Source: Nitrospirillum viridazoti (GTDB lineage Bacteria > Pseudomonadota > Alphaproteobacteria > Azospirillales > Azospirillaceae). From it: a stretch of 64,000 nt of DNA. Shown in pieces: positions 26,011-34,824 of this stretch. Each line of letters begins with the position of its first letter. The stretch's first letter is position 1. The position numbers were made by a program, and so were the translations under genes. The DNA lies in assembly GCF_007827975.1 (NCBI RefSeq), contig NZ_VITT01000025.1; one strand, 5' to 3'. The notes beneath the pieces were generated by a model. It saw only the letters and a program-made list of their open reading frames with translations, did no database searches and had not been told where the DNA came from.

Positions 26011-26176
26011 AATTCTAACCCTTCCAATGTGGCAGACGCGCGACGGCCCTTCCGGCACCGGAGCGGTCCCCCTGTTAAAACGGGACACGTTCAACACGAT
26101 CATGGCGCGGCACCCGGTGGCGCCCGTCATGGCACGGCCCTCCCCATCCTGAAACGGGAGCGACCGCATCGCCACG

Positions 26177-26208
26177 CAGATATAGGCAGGGCGGGGCCCG
26201 GCTGCAAC
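26177..26208 (-). promoter_or_regulatory. RpoH-type heat-shock promoter of dnaK
   Basis: On the minus strand GTTG (26205-26208) and CCTATATCTG (26177-26186) are separated by 18 bp. The published alphaproteobacterial RpoH consensus is CTTG-N17/18-CYTATNTNNG, so the -10 box is a full match and the -35 box matches at three of four bases. The transcript would have a leader of about 160 bases. Confidence 0.65.
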
Positions 26209-26379
26209 CGGCTTTGCGGCGCCGGACCCCGCTAAAAGCGCCCATTCCACCCCTGGCATATGTCCCGCTATCCCATAGCGCGTACCCGGCACCATCCGCC
26301 CCCTCGCCAGCCCTTGGGGTGGTGGTGGAGCCCCGCCACCACCGCTTGGTACGGGAAGGCCGGACGGCGGCCGCCCGAT

Positions 26380-26691
26380 TTTCCATCCATCAAGTTACAA
26401 TTTGTCAGAAATTGGCGACACCAAGTGAATGTCGTGTGAATACCGGCGTAATCCACCAGATCGCGAATTAACCGGGAATTAACGGCCTGATTTACAGTCG
26501 GTTATTGCTGCAAAATTATAACTTATTGCCTTGCACAACCAGATTGGCCCGACACAAGGCAGGATGGTGTATCGCTAGTTGAGATTTTATTCTTCCTGTT
26601 GACTTGGCACCCAAGATCTGTGCTGTAATTACTTCAGGGGTCGCTTGGACCTCCGGGCGAGGGGTCGCCCGCACTCTTGGGGCACAAAGTC
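26380..26691 (+). other. AT-rich intergenic stretch with a possible promoter
   Basis: This 312-bp stretch is clearly richer in A+T than its surroundings, with TTACAGTCGGTTATTGC, AAAATTATAACTTATTGCC and TTGTCAGAAATTGGCGAC. TTGACT (26599-26604) and TGTAAT (26624-26629), spaced by 19 bp, could be a sigma-70 promoter for the small gene at 26692. No open frame of note is present. Confidence 0.4.
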
Positions 26692-26898
26692 ATGACCGAC
26701 ACGCGCCGCACTACCGCCATCGCCATCAAGCATTGCCTCGACAATCTGGCGCTGGACGCCCGCCGCAATAACATGGGGGAACTGGTCCACCTCCTGGGCC
26801 TGGCCTCCCTGGCCGCGGAAGACGCCGCCAAGGCCGCAGACAGCCGCACCGTGGGCCTGCAATCCCTGCTGGACCGCACCCCCCAGGGGCGTTGCTGA
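26692..26898 (+). CDS. small hypothetical protein, 68 aa
   Basis: The 68-residue product is a soluble helical protein with RTTAIAIKHCLDNLALDARR, then MGELVHLLGLASLAAEDAAK. The gene has an AT-rich promoter-like region upstream and a good terminator downstream, which argues that it is expressed. A TTG 15 bp upstream is a less likely start. I recognise no family; the repeated helical pattern suggests a small dimeric or regulatory protein, but this is a guess. Confidence 0.5.
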   Translation: MTDTRRTTAIAIKHCLDNLALDARRNNMGELVHLLGLASLAAEDAAKAADSRTVGLQSLLDRTPQGRC

Positions 26899-26978
26899 CA
26901 GCGTTGCTGGCAGGGCGCTGCTGACAGGACCGCAAGCCCCCCTCAGCGAATGGGGCGGGGCGGATGGATCACGCATGA

Positions 26979-27035
26979 AACGGATGACCGGAACGACGGC
27001 CGTACGGGCCGCCTTTCGGGTTTATCCGTTTTTTT
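26979..27035 (+). terminator. intrinsic terminator of the 26692-26898 gene
   Basis: AACGGAT and ATCCGTT arms, extended by further pairs inside, close a long hairpin and are followed by a run of seven T residues at 27029-27035. Confidence 0.65.
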
Positions 27036-27072
27036 GGCAGAGTTTTAAAGAATGGGACGCTGACGCGTCGCG

Positions 27073-28491
27073 TCAGTTCTTGGCGGGGTCGTCACCCTTG
27101 CGGCGGCGATAGCCATCATCCTCTTCGTCCGAGTCGAGGAGACCGTCCCCGTCCTCGTCAAAGTCATCCTCGCCATCCAGCAGGGCGTCGCCCTCATCCC
27201 AGCTGCCGGCGTTCCAGCCGCCGGCGGGCCAATCCGGCCCCATGCCGGGCGGCAGGCCGTCGTCACCGTTGCCGGAGGCGTCACCGACGGGCAGCGATTC
27301 ATAGCCGCCGATCTGGGCGCGGCGGATTTCCCGTTCCAGCATGGCCACGGCGTCCACCGCCAGGGGCGAGCCTTGCAGCCCCTCGGGCAGGCCGTAGGAA
27401 AAGACGGCCAGGGTCGCCCGTCCGCCCACCACGGCACCGCGCAGCCACAGGTGGCAGCGCCGGCGGCGCCCGTCCTCCACCGCCGTATGGGTGAAGCGGG
27501 CCAGCACCTCGTCATCCGCCAGGGTGTCGACGCTGCCCATGCCCACTTGGCCGTCCGGCCCGTCGGCGAACTGGGCGGCGATACGCCGCAGCAGCACGGC
27601 GGGGGGCAGGCCGTCACCTTCCTCCGACGTGATGGCTTCCCAGTCCAGGCCGGCGGCGAGCGCCGATTCCAGGGCGGACTCCGGTTCCATGTCGTCGGGC
27701 GGCGGATAATCGTGCACCACGACCCGCAGGATCTCGTCAGCCTCGGCGTCGTCCGGGCGGCGGAAATGGCTGGTCTCGGGCCCGCCCAAATCGTCCTCAT
27801 CCTCGTCGCTGGTCCGCCAATCCCAGGGAAGGCGGAAGCGCAGGACGTCGGCGTGCACGATGTTGCGCATGGTGACGGCGCTGACGGGGCCCTGATCGGC
27901 GGGTCCGAACTCCATGCGGCCGATCTCGTCGCCCAGGCGGTCCAGCAGGGCGCCCAGGCCGGGCACCCAGAATTCCTCGCCCGGCACGTACAGTTGCAGG
28001 GTAGCGACGCGCACCCGGTCGGGCGGACGGAAGTCCGCCATCTTCCACACGAAGATCTGCGCCTCGGGAATGCGAGCACCGGCGCCCAGCGCCGCCGTGG
28101 CGGCGGCGGCCTGCTCCGGCGTCTGGTCCGGCTGCGGCGGCGCCGGCAGGGCGGCGCAATAGGCGATCCAGCGGCGGTCGCCCGACGCCATGGCGGTCAC
28201 GCCCGGCGGCAGCAGATGGTCGCGGTCCAAGTACTGCAACGCGTCTTCAGTATCCACGCCGTATTCATTGGCGTAGGTGGTGACGGACACCAGGAGGTCC
28301 AGCGGGTGACCGCCCACGGGGCGCCCGTCGGTGGCCGCCCACAACACCGGCGACTGCAGGGCCATCCCGCCGTCGTCACGGTAGATGCGGGTCCAGGTCG
28401 CGGGCAGGCAGATGCGCACGGCCCCGCCATGCACGGCCATCCACTGCCAGTCGCCGCTGGCGAGGTCTATGTCCAAAGTCCGCTGTCCCAT
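27073..28491 (-). CDS. hypothetical protein with acidic, calcium-binding-like C-terminal tail
   Basis: The 472-residue product is soluble and lacks a signal peptide. The body contains WMAVHGGAVRICLPATWTRI near the start and several beta-strand-like segments (VATLQLYVPGEEFWVPGLGA, CHLWLRGAVVGGRATLAVFS). The last 70 residues are strongly acidic and Gly-rich and end EDDFDEDGDGLLDSDEEDDG, which has the DxDxDG spacing of EF-hand or thrombospondin type 3 calcium loops. The ATG at 28491 is preferred; upstream codons are cysteine-rich and unlikely. The family is not recognised. It may be transcribed with the ABC-2 permease genes upstream. Confidence 0.72.
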   Translation of the reverse strand: MGQRTLDIDLASGDWQWMAVHGGAVRICLPATWTRIYRDDGGMALQSPVLWAATDGRPVGGHPLDLLVSVTTYANEYGVDTEDALQYLDRDHLLPPGVTAMASGDRRWIAYCAALPAPPQPDQTPEQAAAATAALGAGARIPEAQIFVWKMADFRPPDRVRVATLQLYVPGEEFWVPGLGALLDRLGDEIGRMEFGPADQGPVSAVTMRNIVHADVLRFRLPWDWRTSDEDEDDLGGPETSHFRRPDDAEADEILRVVVHDYPPPDDMEPESALESALAAGLDWEAITSEEGDGLPPAVLLRRIAAQFADGPDGQVGMGSVDTLADDEVLARFTHTAVEDGRRRRCHLWLRGAVVGGRATLAVFSYGLPEGLQGSPLAVDAVAMLEREIRRAQIGGYESLPVGDASGNGDDGLPPGMGPDWPAGGWNAGSWDEGDALLDGEDDFDEDGDGLLDSDEEDDGYRRRKGDDPAKN

Positions 28492-28651
28492 GGCGCGGCA
28501 CTCTAGGCAAGCCGGCCCGCCGTTGCAAACCCTCCGCCAGCAGGCCAGCCAGTACAGTTGCGCCCCCAGCACATGGCTGGATCAGTCGATTCCGCTAAAA
28601 TCCCCGCCCTGCCAAGGACATGCGGTTCCAGGCCCCGCCTTGCGGTGACCA

Positions 28652-29500
28652 TCAGTTCCGCAGGCGGTAGCCGCGGTGCAGCAGGGTGCCGGCGATGGCC
28701 AGCAGCGCGACGTTCACGGCCACCAGCACCAGGACGGCCAGCGCCGCCTGGTCCTGGCCCTGCCCCAGGAAGCCGATGCGTACGCCGTCGATGGCGTAGT
28801 AGATAGGATTGGCCTGGACGATGGCGCGCAGCACCCTCGGCATGCCCGCCACCGGCGCGAACAGGCCGGACAGGAAGATCAAGGGTGTGAAGACGAAGGT
28901 CATGGCCGCCGACAGATGGTCCCACTTCACACTGATGAGGCCGGTCAGCACGCCGAAGGTGGCCATCATGGACGAGCCCAGCACCACGAACAGCAGCACC
29001 AGCGCGGGATCGGCCATGGGCGCCTGCCAGAAGATGAGGAACCCCACCCACACGGCGGCCCCACTGGCCACACCGGCGGCCATGGCGGAGAGGACATAGG
29101 CGGCCAGCATCTCGGCCGCGCCCACCGGCGCCATCAGCTGGTCCAGGATGGCGCCCTCCATCTTCGCGTAAAGGATGGAGAAGGAGGGGATCTGCACCGA
29201 CTGGGTCAGCAGGGACAGGGTCACGAGGCCGGGCACCAGGAAAGCCAGGATGGCGTCGCCCTCGGGCGTGCCCCGCTTGTCGCCCAGGCCGAAGGCGAAG
29301 ACGGTGAAGTAGAGGGCGGCGGACAGGCCGGGCGCCACCAGGAACAGCATGGCCAGCTTGCGCAGGCGCTTGATCTCCCGTCCCAGCAGGGTCAGGAAGC
29401 CCAGGGTGTTGAAACGGCCATGGTACCGGCGGCGGTCGGGCCGGTAGGCCCCGGCCGGCAACGGCGTTTCGGCACCCACTCCGTCCACCGGCATGTCCAT
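28652..29500 (-). CDS. ABC-2 type transporter permease
   Basis: The 282-residue protein has about six membrane helices and the ABC-2 signature region VKWDHLSAAMTFVFTPLIFL followed by LSGLFAPVAGMPRVLRAIVQ and NPIYYAIDGVRIGFLGQ. ABC-2 permeases export drugs, lipids or polysaccharide. It lies 4 bp after a paralogous permease gene on the same strand, and the two C-termini align (NPIYYAIDG versus NPFFYFIDG; GYRLRN versus GYKLKA). No ATP-binding subunit is adjacent. The two proteins may form a heterodimer that uses a distant ATPase. Confidence 0.87.
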   Translation of the reverse strand: MDMPVDGVGAETPLPAGAYRPDRRRYHGRFNTLGFLTLLGREIKRLRKLAMLFLVAPGLSAALYFTVFAFGLGDKRGTPEGDAILAFLVPGLVTLSLLTQSVQIPSFSILYAKMEGAILDQLMAPVGAAEMLAAYVLSAMAAGVASGAAVWVGFLIFWQAPMADPALVLLFVVLGSSMMATFGVLTGLISVKWDHLSAAMTFVFTPLIFLSGLFAPVAGMPRVLRAIVQANPIYYAIDGVRIGFLGQGQDQAALAVLVLVAVNVALLAIAGTLLHRGYRLRN

Positions 29501-29504
29501 GGCG

Positions 29505-30344
29505 TCAGGCCTTCAGCTTGTAGCCGGTGGAGACCATGCGCAGGGCCACCAGCCAGAGGACGAGGTTGATCCCCAGCATCACGGCGATGCCGGTCCCCAG
29601 CGTGCCGTCGGTGCGGCCGATGAAGCCGTAGCGGAACCCGTCGATAAAATAGAAGAAGGGGTTCACATGGGCCACGGTGTGGAAGAAGCGCGGCGCGCTG
29701 TCCAGCGTATAGAAGGTGCCGGACAGGAAGGACAGGGGCGTGATCACGAAGTTGGTGATGGCCGCCATGTGGTCGAACTTATCCGCCCAGATGCCACCAA
29801 TGAGGCCCAGCAGCGACAGCAGCATGGAGGCCATCACGGCATGGAACAGGACGTAGAAGGGCGCGTGCAGGCCCAGCGGCACCACCAGCTGGATGACGAC
29901 CCAGGTGACGAGGCCCACCATCAGCCCGCGCACGATGCCGCCGGTGACGAAGGCGGACACGAACTCGAACGGCGACAAGGGCGGCATCAACACGTCGACG
30001 ATGTTGCCCTGGACCTTGGACACCAGCACGGAGGACGAGGTGTTGGCGAAGGCGTTCTGCGCCATGCCCATCATGATCAGGCCGGGCCCCAGGAAGCGCA
30101 GGAAGGGCACGTCGCCCACCATGCGCACCACGCCGCCCAGCGCCAGGGCGAACACGGAATAGAACAGCAGCGTGGTCACCACTGGCGCGGCGATGGTCTG
30201 CACCCAGACCTTCAGAAAGCGCCGTATCTCCCGCTTCGTCAGGGTGGTGAAGCCCACCCAGTTGATGGCGCCCAGGGCCCGGGGAGCGGGGACGCGCGTC
30301 GCGGCGTCGGCGCCGGACAAATGAGACTGCTGCAGCATGGTCAT
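29505..30344 (-). CDS. ABC-2 type transporter permease (paralogue of the next gene)
   Basis: The 279-residue protein starts near MTMLQQSHLSGADAATRVPA and has six predicted membrane helices. Typical segments are GLIGGIWADKFDHMAAITNF, VITPLSFLSGTFYTLDSAPR and NPFFYFIDGFRYGFIGRTDG. The 27 upstream codons in the open frame are Pro/Arg-rich and are left out. It overlaps functionally with the permease gene 4 bp downstream and is divergent from recX. Its substrate is unknown. Export systems of this size without a linked ATPase are unusual. Confidence 0.87.
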   Translation of the reverse strand: MTMLQQSHLSGADAATRVPAPRALGAINWVGFTTLTKREIRRFLKVWVQTIAAPVVTTLLFYSVFALALGGVVRMVGDVPFLRFLGPGLIMMGMAQNAFANTSSSVLVSKVQGNIVDVLMPPLSPFEFVSAFVTGGIVRGLMVGLVTWVVIQLVVPLGLHAPFYVLFHAVMASMLLSLLGLIGGIWADKFDHMAAITNFVITPLSFLSGTFYTLDSAPRFFHTVAHVNPFFYFIDGFRYGFIGRTDGTLGTGIAVMLGINLVLWLVALRMVSTGYKLKA

Positions 30345-30492
30345 GGATTTAAGGCGCCCGTGCGAAAGGGTCCGGGGATGTGCCCCCGGCAAGGCTGGGC
30401 CCGACCTTAACGCCGCGCCCCCCATCCGGCAATATGAGCGGCGTCACAGGCGCCGGCAGAACGATGGCGCGGGGGTGTTCCCCGGCGCTACC

Positions 30493-31110
30493 ATGGGCGC
30501 CATGACCGACGACCTTTTCGACCCACCATCCCCACCTAGCGTCCGCCAGCCGGCCCGGCGCCAGGGCCCCAAGCGGGTGAGCGCCGCCTATCTTGAGCGC
30601 GCGGCCCTGCATTACCTGGAGCGCTTCGCCGCTTCCACCGCCGCGCTGCGCCGCGTGCTGATGCGCAAGGTGGAAATGTCGGCGGCCGCCCACGGCACGG
30701 ACCGGGCGCAGGGGGCGGAGTGGGTGGATGCGCTGATTTCCCGATACCAACAGAGCGGCCTGCTGAACGACCGTGTCTATGCCGAGGGCCGCGTGGCCAG
30801 CCTGCACCGCCGGGGTGGATCCACCCGCACCATCCGCCAGAAGATGGCGGCCAAGGGCGTGGACGCCGATCTGGTCGACGCCGCCCTGGGCGAACTCGCC
30901 CGCGAGCTGGGCGATGCCGAGGAAGGCTCGACCGACCTGCGTGCCGCCCATGCCTACGCCCGCCGCCGCCGGCTGGGCCCCTTCCGCCCCGAGGCGGAGC
31001 GCGAGGCCAAGCGCGACAAGGACCTGGCCACCCTGGCCCGCGCCGGCTTCGATTTCGACACCGCCGCGCGCATCGTGGACGCGACCGATCCGGATGAAAT
31101 CCTCAGGTGA
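30493..31110 (+). CDS. recX: RecX family regulatory protein
   Basis: The 205-residue protein has the three-helix RecX repeats: ERAALHYLERFAASTAALRR, the central LISRYQQSGLLNDRVYAEGR with SLHRRGGSTRTIRQKMAAKG, and a C-terminal RDLATLARAGFDFDTAAR-like repeat. RecX binds RecA filaments and limits their extension. recA is not in the window; separation from recA is common in alphaproteobacteria. ATGs at 30493 and 30502 are both possible. It is divergent from the ABC-2 permease genes and convergent with the mscS gene. Confidence 0.87.
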   Translation: MGAMTDDLFDPPSPPSVRQPARRQGPKRVSAAYLERAALHYLERFAASTAALRRVLMRKVEMSAAAHGTDRAQGAEWVDALISRYQQSGLLNDRVYAEGRVASLHRRGGSTRTIRQKMAAKGVDADLVDAALGELARELGDAEEGSTDLRAAHAYARRRRLGPFRPEAEREAKRDKDLATLARAGFDFDTAARIVDATDPDEILR

Positions 31111-31116
31111 CGTGCC

Positions 31117-33675
31117 TCAAACCGGGAAGGGAATGCTCTCGGCGTCGAAGCGCAGCTTCAGGCGACGGTTGAACTCGCGGCCCACGGCCAGTTGGCGGCG
31201 GGGACGGGTCTTGATGCGGAACTTGATCTTCACCGCCTTCTCCGCGAATTCGCTGACACCCAGGATTTCCAGGGGCGCCAGGATGCTGGGGCCGAACAGG
31301 CTGTCGCTTTGCAGTTCCTCGCCGATCTCGGTCATGATCTGGGTGGCGCGGTTCAGGTCGGTGGCGTAGGCGATGCCGAAATCGGCGGTGAAGTAGCTAT
31401 AGTCCTTGGTCAGGTTGGAGATGCCGGTGACGGCGCTGAACGGCACGGTGTGGACGGCGCCGCTGTCGTCACGCAGGCGGATGGTGCGGATGGTCAGCCC
31501 CTCCACCGTGCCGGTGTAGCCGGCCAGCGTCACGGAATCGCCGACGGAGATCGTATCCTCGAACAGGATGAACAGGCCGGTGATGACGTCCTTCACCAGG
31601 GACTGCGAGCCGAAGCCGATGGCGACGCCGATGACGCCGGCACCGGCCAGCAGCGGGGCGATGTTGACCCCAATCTCCGCCAGCACGGTCAGCCCAACCA
31701 TGACCAGCAGGATCACCAGCACGGCGTTGCGCACCAGGGGCAGCAGGGTGCGGATGCGGGCGCTGCGCTCCACCAGGCGGCCGTGGCGGTCGGTGGTGTT
31801 GAGGTAGCGTTCGATGCCGCCGCTGACCAGTTCCCACACGATCAGCGCGAAGATGACCATGAGGACGATGGTGAGGAGGGAGGCGCTGGCCCGCTGGCCG
31901 AAGGGGGTGCTGAGCCAGCCGAAACTGTCCACGCCCCAGGCCTGCAGCACGGTCAGCAATCCCGCCAGCCACACCACCACCTTGGCGCCCCGGTGCAGGA
32001 TGGGCAGATACCGGTTGGCGCGGGATTCCAGCAGCGGGTACTGGCGCTTCAAATCATCCGGAATGGCGAAGCCGCGCCGGATCAGGCGGTCTATCCCCTC
32101 CATCAGGAGGCGAGCCACGATCAGGGTGACGACGCTGATCAGGGTGGCGCGGGAGACGAAGCCGAAGCCGCCCTTCACCTCCAGCGCCCAGATGCCGTAG
32201 ATGGCCACCAGATAGACGATGGCCAGGATGTGCCAGACCTCCGCCAGGCGGCGCCGGACCAGCCCCCAGGCGGTCGGCGGGGGCGGGGGGGCGGCGACCA
32301 TGGGGCTGTCGCCGGAGATTTCGGCCGCCAGTTGCGCCTCAAGCGCGCCGTCATCATGCGGGTCTTCGGGCAGCAAGGGGTCCCGCCCCCGGATCCAGTC
32401 CGCCACGCTCTGCCGGTTCTGCAGCACCAGGATCACCAGCATGATGCCGACGATCAGGCCGACCACCTTCAGCAGGGCCATGTAGGGGCGGTAGGGCAGG
32501 CCCAACTGATAGGCCACCTGCGCCACGAAGTAGCCGTAGACGGCGGTCAGGGCGATGCGGCGCACCCAGATGTAGACGTAGTGCGCCGTCTCATCCCCCA
32601 CGGGGAGCAAGCGTAGGGAGGGCGCGCCCGGCGACAGCAGGAAACGGGCCGCCAGCGTCGCGCCCTGGACCAGCAAGCTGGAGACGATGATGCCCAGCGC
32701 CGCCGTGGAGGCGGGCTTGGGCGGATGGGTCAGGGTCTGCACGCCATAGGCCGCCAGGGCGAAGGCCACCATGGGCACGATATCCAGCAGGGTGCGGGTC
32801 AGCAGCAGGCCCAGGCGCACGCCCCAGTTCCGGGGCTGGCGATGTTCCAGACCCCGGCGCGGGCGCGCCAACAGCCAGAAGGCCGCCAGACGGGCGACAT
32901 AGCCGGCGATGACCACCAGCAGCACCTCACCCAGCAGGATGCCCCACTGCGCGCGCAGGCGGGGATCGGACATCTGACGGTCCAGCCAGCGGTAGGCCTT
33001 GGGCAGGTCCAGCAAGGCCTGGCCAGCGGCCGCGATCTCCTCGCTGAATTCCTCGATGCGATCGGACAGGGCGTCCAGCAAGCGGGCCCCCAGCAACTCC
33101 ACCTCCGACTCCTGCGCCGGGGCAGCGGGGGCAGCGGTGGCGGCGCCGGCAGGAGCGGCGGGGGTGGCCGCCGAGGCGGAGGCCGGGGTGGGGGCTGGGG
33201 CGGGGACGGAAGCCGAGGCGGAGGTGGCACCGGAGTTCGCGTCGGCCAGCACCTTCAGCTGGGCGATCAGGGCATCACGGCGCTGGGGGTCCTGCAGGGT
33301 CTGCAGCAGGGCCGCCGCCTGGGAGGACGCGGCGGGCGGGACGGCATGGGTGGCGGGCGGCGAAACGGGCACCGGCACGGGAACGGCCACCGGCTCCTTG
33401 GCCGCCTCGCCTTCGGGAATCTGTGCGCCATCCCGCGCTTTCCCATCCGCGTGCCCACCTGCGTCCGATGGCCGCTGATCGGGCGGTGGCTGGTCGGGCT
33501 GGGTCAAGTCGGGCGAGGACGGGTCGGGCGAGGACGGGTCGGGCGAGGACGGGTCGGGCGAGGATGGGCCGGCGGCCGCGGGCGCGCCCTGCGCCCAGGC
33601 GGGCGGCATCGCGGGCGACAGCAGCAGGGACGCCAGAAGCGCCAGGGAAACGGCAAAAGGGGCTTTCCGCATCAT
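31117..33675 (-). CDS. large MscS family mechanosensitive ion channel
   Basis: The 852-residue protein has a signal peptide (MMRKAPFAVSLALLASLLL...) and a long low-complexity N-terminal region (about 30-200) rich in Pro, Ala, Ser and Asp, including four SSPDP-type repeats. About ten or more membrane helices follow. The MscS pore and beta-domain are clear: NIAPLLAGAGVIGVAIGFGS, QSLVKDVITGLFILFEDTIS, VGDSVTLAGYTGTVEGLTIR, then PFSAVTGISNLTKDY. It releases solutes when membrane tension rises. It resembles the larger MscK/YbdG-like group. Two methionines at 33675 and 33672 are possible starts; the frame is open further to 33723. Confidence 0.92.
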   Translation of the reverse strand: MMRKAPFAVSLALLASLLLSPAMPPAWAQGAPAAAGPSSPDPSSPDPSSPDPSSPDLTQPDQPPPDQRPSDAGGHADGKARDGAQIPEGEAAKEPVAVPVPVPVSPPATHAVPPAASSQAAALLQTLQDPQRRDALIAQLKVLADANSGATSASASVPAPAPTPASASAATPAAPAGAATAAPAAPAQESEVELLGARLLDALSDRIEEFSEEIAAAGQALLDLPKAYRWLDRQMSDPRLRAQWGILLGEVLLVVIAGYVARLAAFWLLARPRRGLEHRQPRNWGVRLGLLLTRTLLDIVPMVAFALAAYGVQTLTHPPKPASTAALGIIVSSLLVQGATLAARFLLSPGAPSLRLLPVGDETAHYVYIWVRRIALTAVYGYFVAQVAYQLGLPYRPYMALLKVVGLIVGIMLVILVLQNRQSVADWIRGRDPLLPEDPHDDGALEAQLAAEISGDSPMVAAPPPPPTAWGLVRRRLAEVWHILAIVYLVAIYGIWALEVKGGFGFVSRATLISVVTLIVARLLMEGIDRLIRRGFAIPDDLKRQYPLLESRANRYLPILHRGAKVVVWLAGLLTVLQAWGVDSFGWLSTPFGQRASASLLTIVLMVIFALIVWELVSGGIERYLNTTDRHGRLVERSARIRTLLPLVRNAVLVILLVMVGLTVLAEIGVNIAPLLAGAGVIGVAIGFGSQSLVKDVITGLFILFEDTISVGDSVTLAGYTGTVEGLTIRTIRLRDDSGAVHTVPFSAVTGISNLTKDYSYFTADFGIAYATDLNRATQIMTEIGEELQSDSLFGPSILAPLEILGVSEFAEKAVKIKFRIKTRPRRQLAVGREFNRRLKLRFDAESIPFPV
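33511..33570 (-). repeat. four 15-bp tandem repeats inside the mscS gene
   Basis: GGGCGAGGACGGGTC is repeated at 33511, 33526 and 33541, with a two-base variant at 33556. On the coding strand each unit encodes five residues of the SSPDP type, in the low-complexity region just after the signal peptide. Fifteen base pairs keep the frame, so copy number can vary without frameshift. Confidence 0.9.
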
Positions 33676-34005
33676 CCGCAACAATCGGGTGGGTCTATCA
33701 AGGGCCAAGGACCAAGGGGCCAAGGATCAAGGAAAGGGCCGAACGTTAACCTTAAAGGGTAGGGCTGCCAACGGCCGGGCGAGGGATGTTGCCGTAAAGC
33801 ATAGGTCCCGAAGCACAGTTCCCGCCAAAATCGCCGCTGCGCGGTAGGCAGGCGGGGCAGGGCGCACTATCCTTAAGATTGTGGCGGCGGCGCGGCATGT
33901 GGACCCGGCGCCCACGATTTGACACAACATTTCCCCGTGATTTCCCGCGTGGGCACCCGGCCAATTTCCGGCCACCCCCGGCTGATTATGTGAGTAACCC
34001 GGCGC
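33676..34005. other. 330-bp divergent intergenic region with a short direct repeat
   Basis: Between the mscS start and the oxidoreductase start I see no gene. GGGCCAAGGACCAAGG (33702-33717) is followed directly by the similar GGCCAAGGATCAAGG (33718-33732), in the likely mscS leader. TTGACA at 33919-33924 could be a -35 box for the rightward gene, but no convincing -10 box follows. Confidence 0.4.
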
Positions 34006-34713
34006 ATGGCCACGGACAGTCCCGACGACACCATACCGGATGCCGCCCTGGGCGCCGATGACCAGAAGGCCCCTGAGAGCAAGCTGGTGGCGACCAAGCG
34101 CGCCTGGGCGCGGGAGGGGCGGCTGCTGACCGGCGCGCAGGCCGACCTTACGGCGGCCCGCCCGCGCCTGCCGCCGGGACAGCGCCTGGTGACCAACTGG
34201 CCGGTGCTGGACCTGGGCATCCTGCCGGACGTGGGCACCGACGACTGGACCCTGACGGTGGACGGGCTGGTGGACCATCCCTTCACCTGGCGCTGGGCGG
34301 ATTTCCAGGATCAGCCGGCGTTCGGCGACACGTCCGACATCCACTGCGTCACGTCCTGGTCGCGCTATGACAACCATTGGCGGGGCGTTTCCGCCGGCCA
34401 CATCGTGGCGCTGGCCCGGCCCCAGGCGGATGCGGCCCACGTGCTGCTGCACAGCTATGACGGCTACACCACCAACCTCAGCCTGGCGGCGTTCAGCGCA
34501 GCCGATGTGCTGTTGGCCGCCACCTGGCAGGGCGAGCCCCTGACGCGGGAACATGGCGGGCCGGTGCGGCTGGTTGTGCCCCAGGCCTATTTCTGGAAAT
34601 CGGCGAAATGGATCCGTCGCATCCAGTTCGTCAACGACGACACGCCCGGGTTTTGGGAGGTGCGGGGGTACCATAACGAAGGCGATCCCTGGACCGAACA
34701 GCGGTACGGTTGA
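34006..34713 (+). CDS. sulfite oxidase-like molybdopterin-dependent oxidoreductase
   Basis: The 235-residue protein belongs to the sulfite-oxidase/MsrP molybdopterin family. It has PVLDLGILPDVGTDDWTLTV, WADFQDQPAFGDTSDIHCVT with the Mo-ligand cysteine, SWSRYDNHWRGVSAGHIVAL, and the C-terminal LVVPQAYFWKSAKWIRRIQF. It lacks a signal peptide, a haem domain and a dimerisation domain, so it matches the short cytosolic members of unknown substrate. It is followed 111 bp later by a thiol-peroxidase gene. Sulfite or methionine sulfoxide reduction is possible but not shown. Confidence 0.87.
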   Translation: MATDSPDDTIPDAALGADDQKAPESKLVATKRAWAREGRLLTGAQADLTAARPRLPPGQRLVTNWPVLDLGILPDVGTDDWTLTVDGLVDHPFTWRWADFQDQPAFGDTSDIHCVTSWSRYDNHWRGVSAGHIVALARPQADAAHVLLHSYDGYTTNLSLAAFSAADVLLAATWQGEPLTREHGGPVRLVVPQAYFWKSAKWIRRIQFVNDDTPGFWEVRGYHNEGDPWTEQRYG

Positions 34714-34824
34714 GACCTGTAGATGAGCCAGAACAGCTTTCCTCGCATGGCCCCCCGCACGGCCGCTCGCACAGCCCCCTTCGCGCCGCCCCCGCGCGCC
34801 CCTTCCAATTCCCAGGTCAGGCCC

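Noticed and set aside
26605..26623. Possible sigma-54 promoter (TTGGCAC ... TGTGC) upstream of the 26692 gene
   Set aside because: The GG and GC dinucleotides are 14 bp apart instead of the required 10, so the -24/-12 geometry fails.
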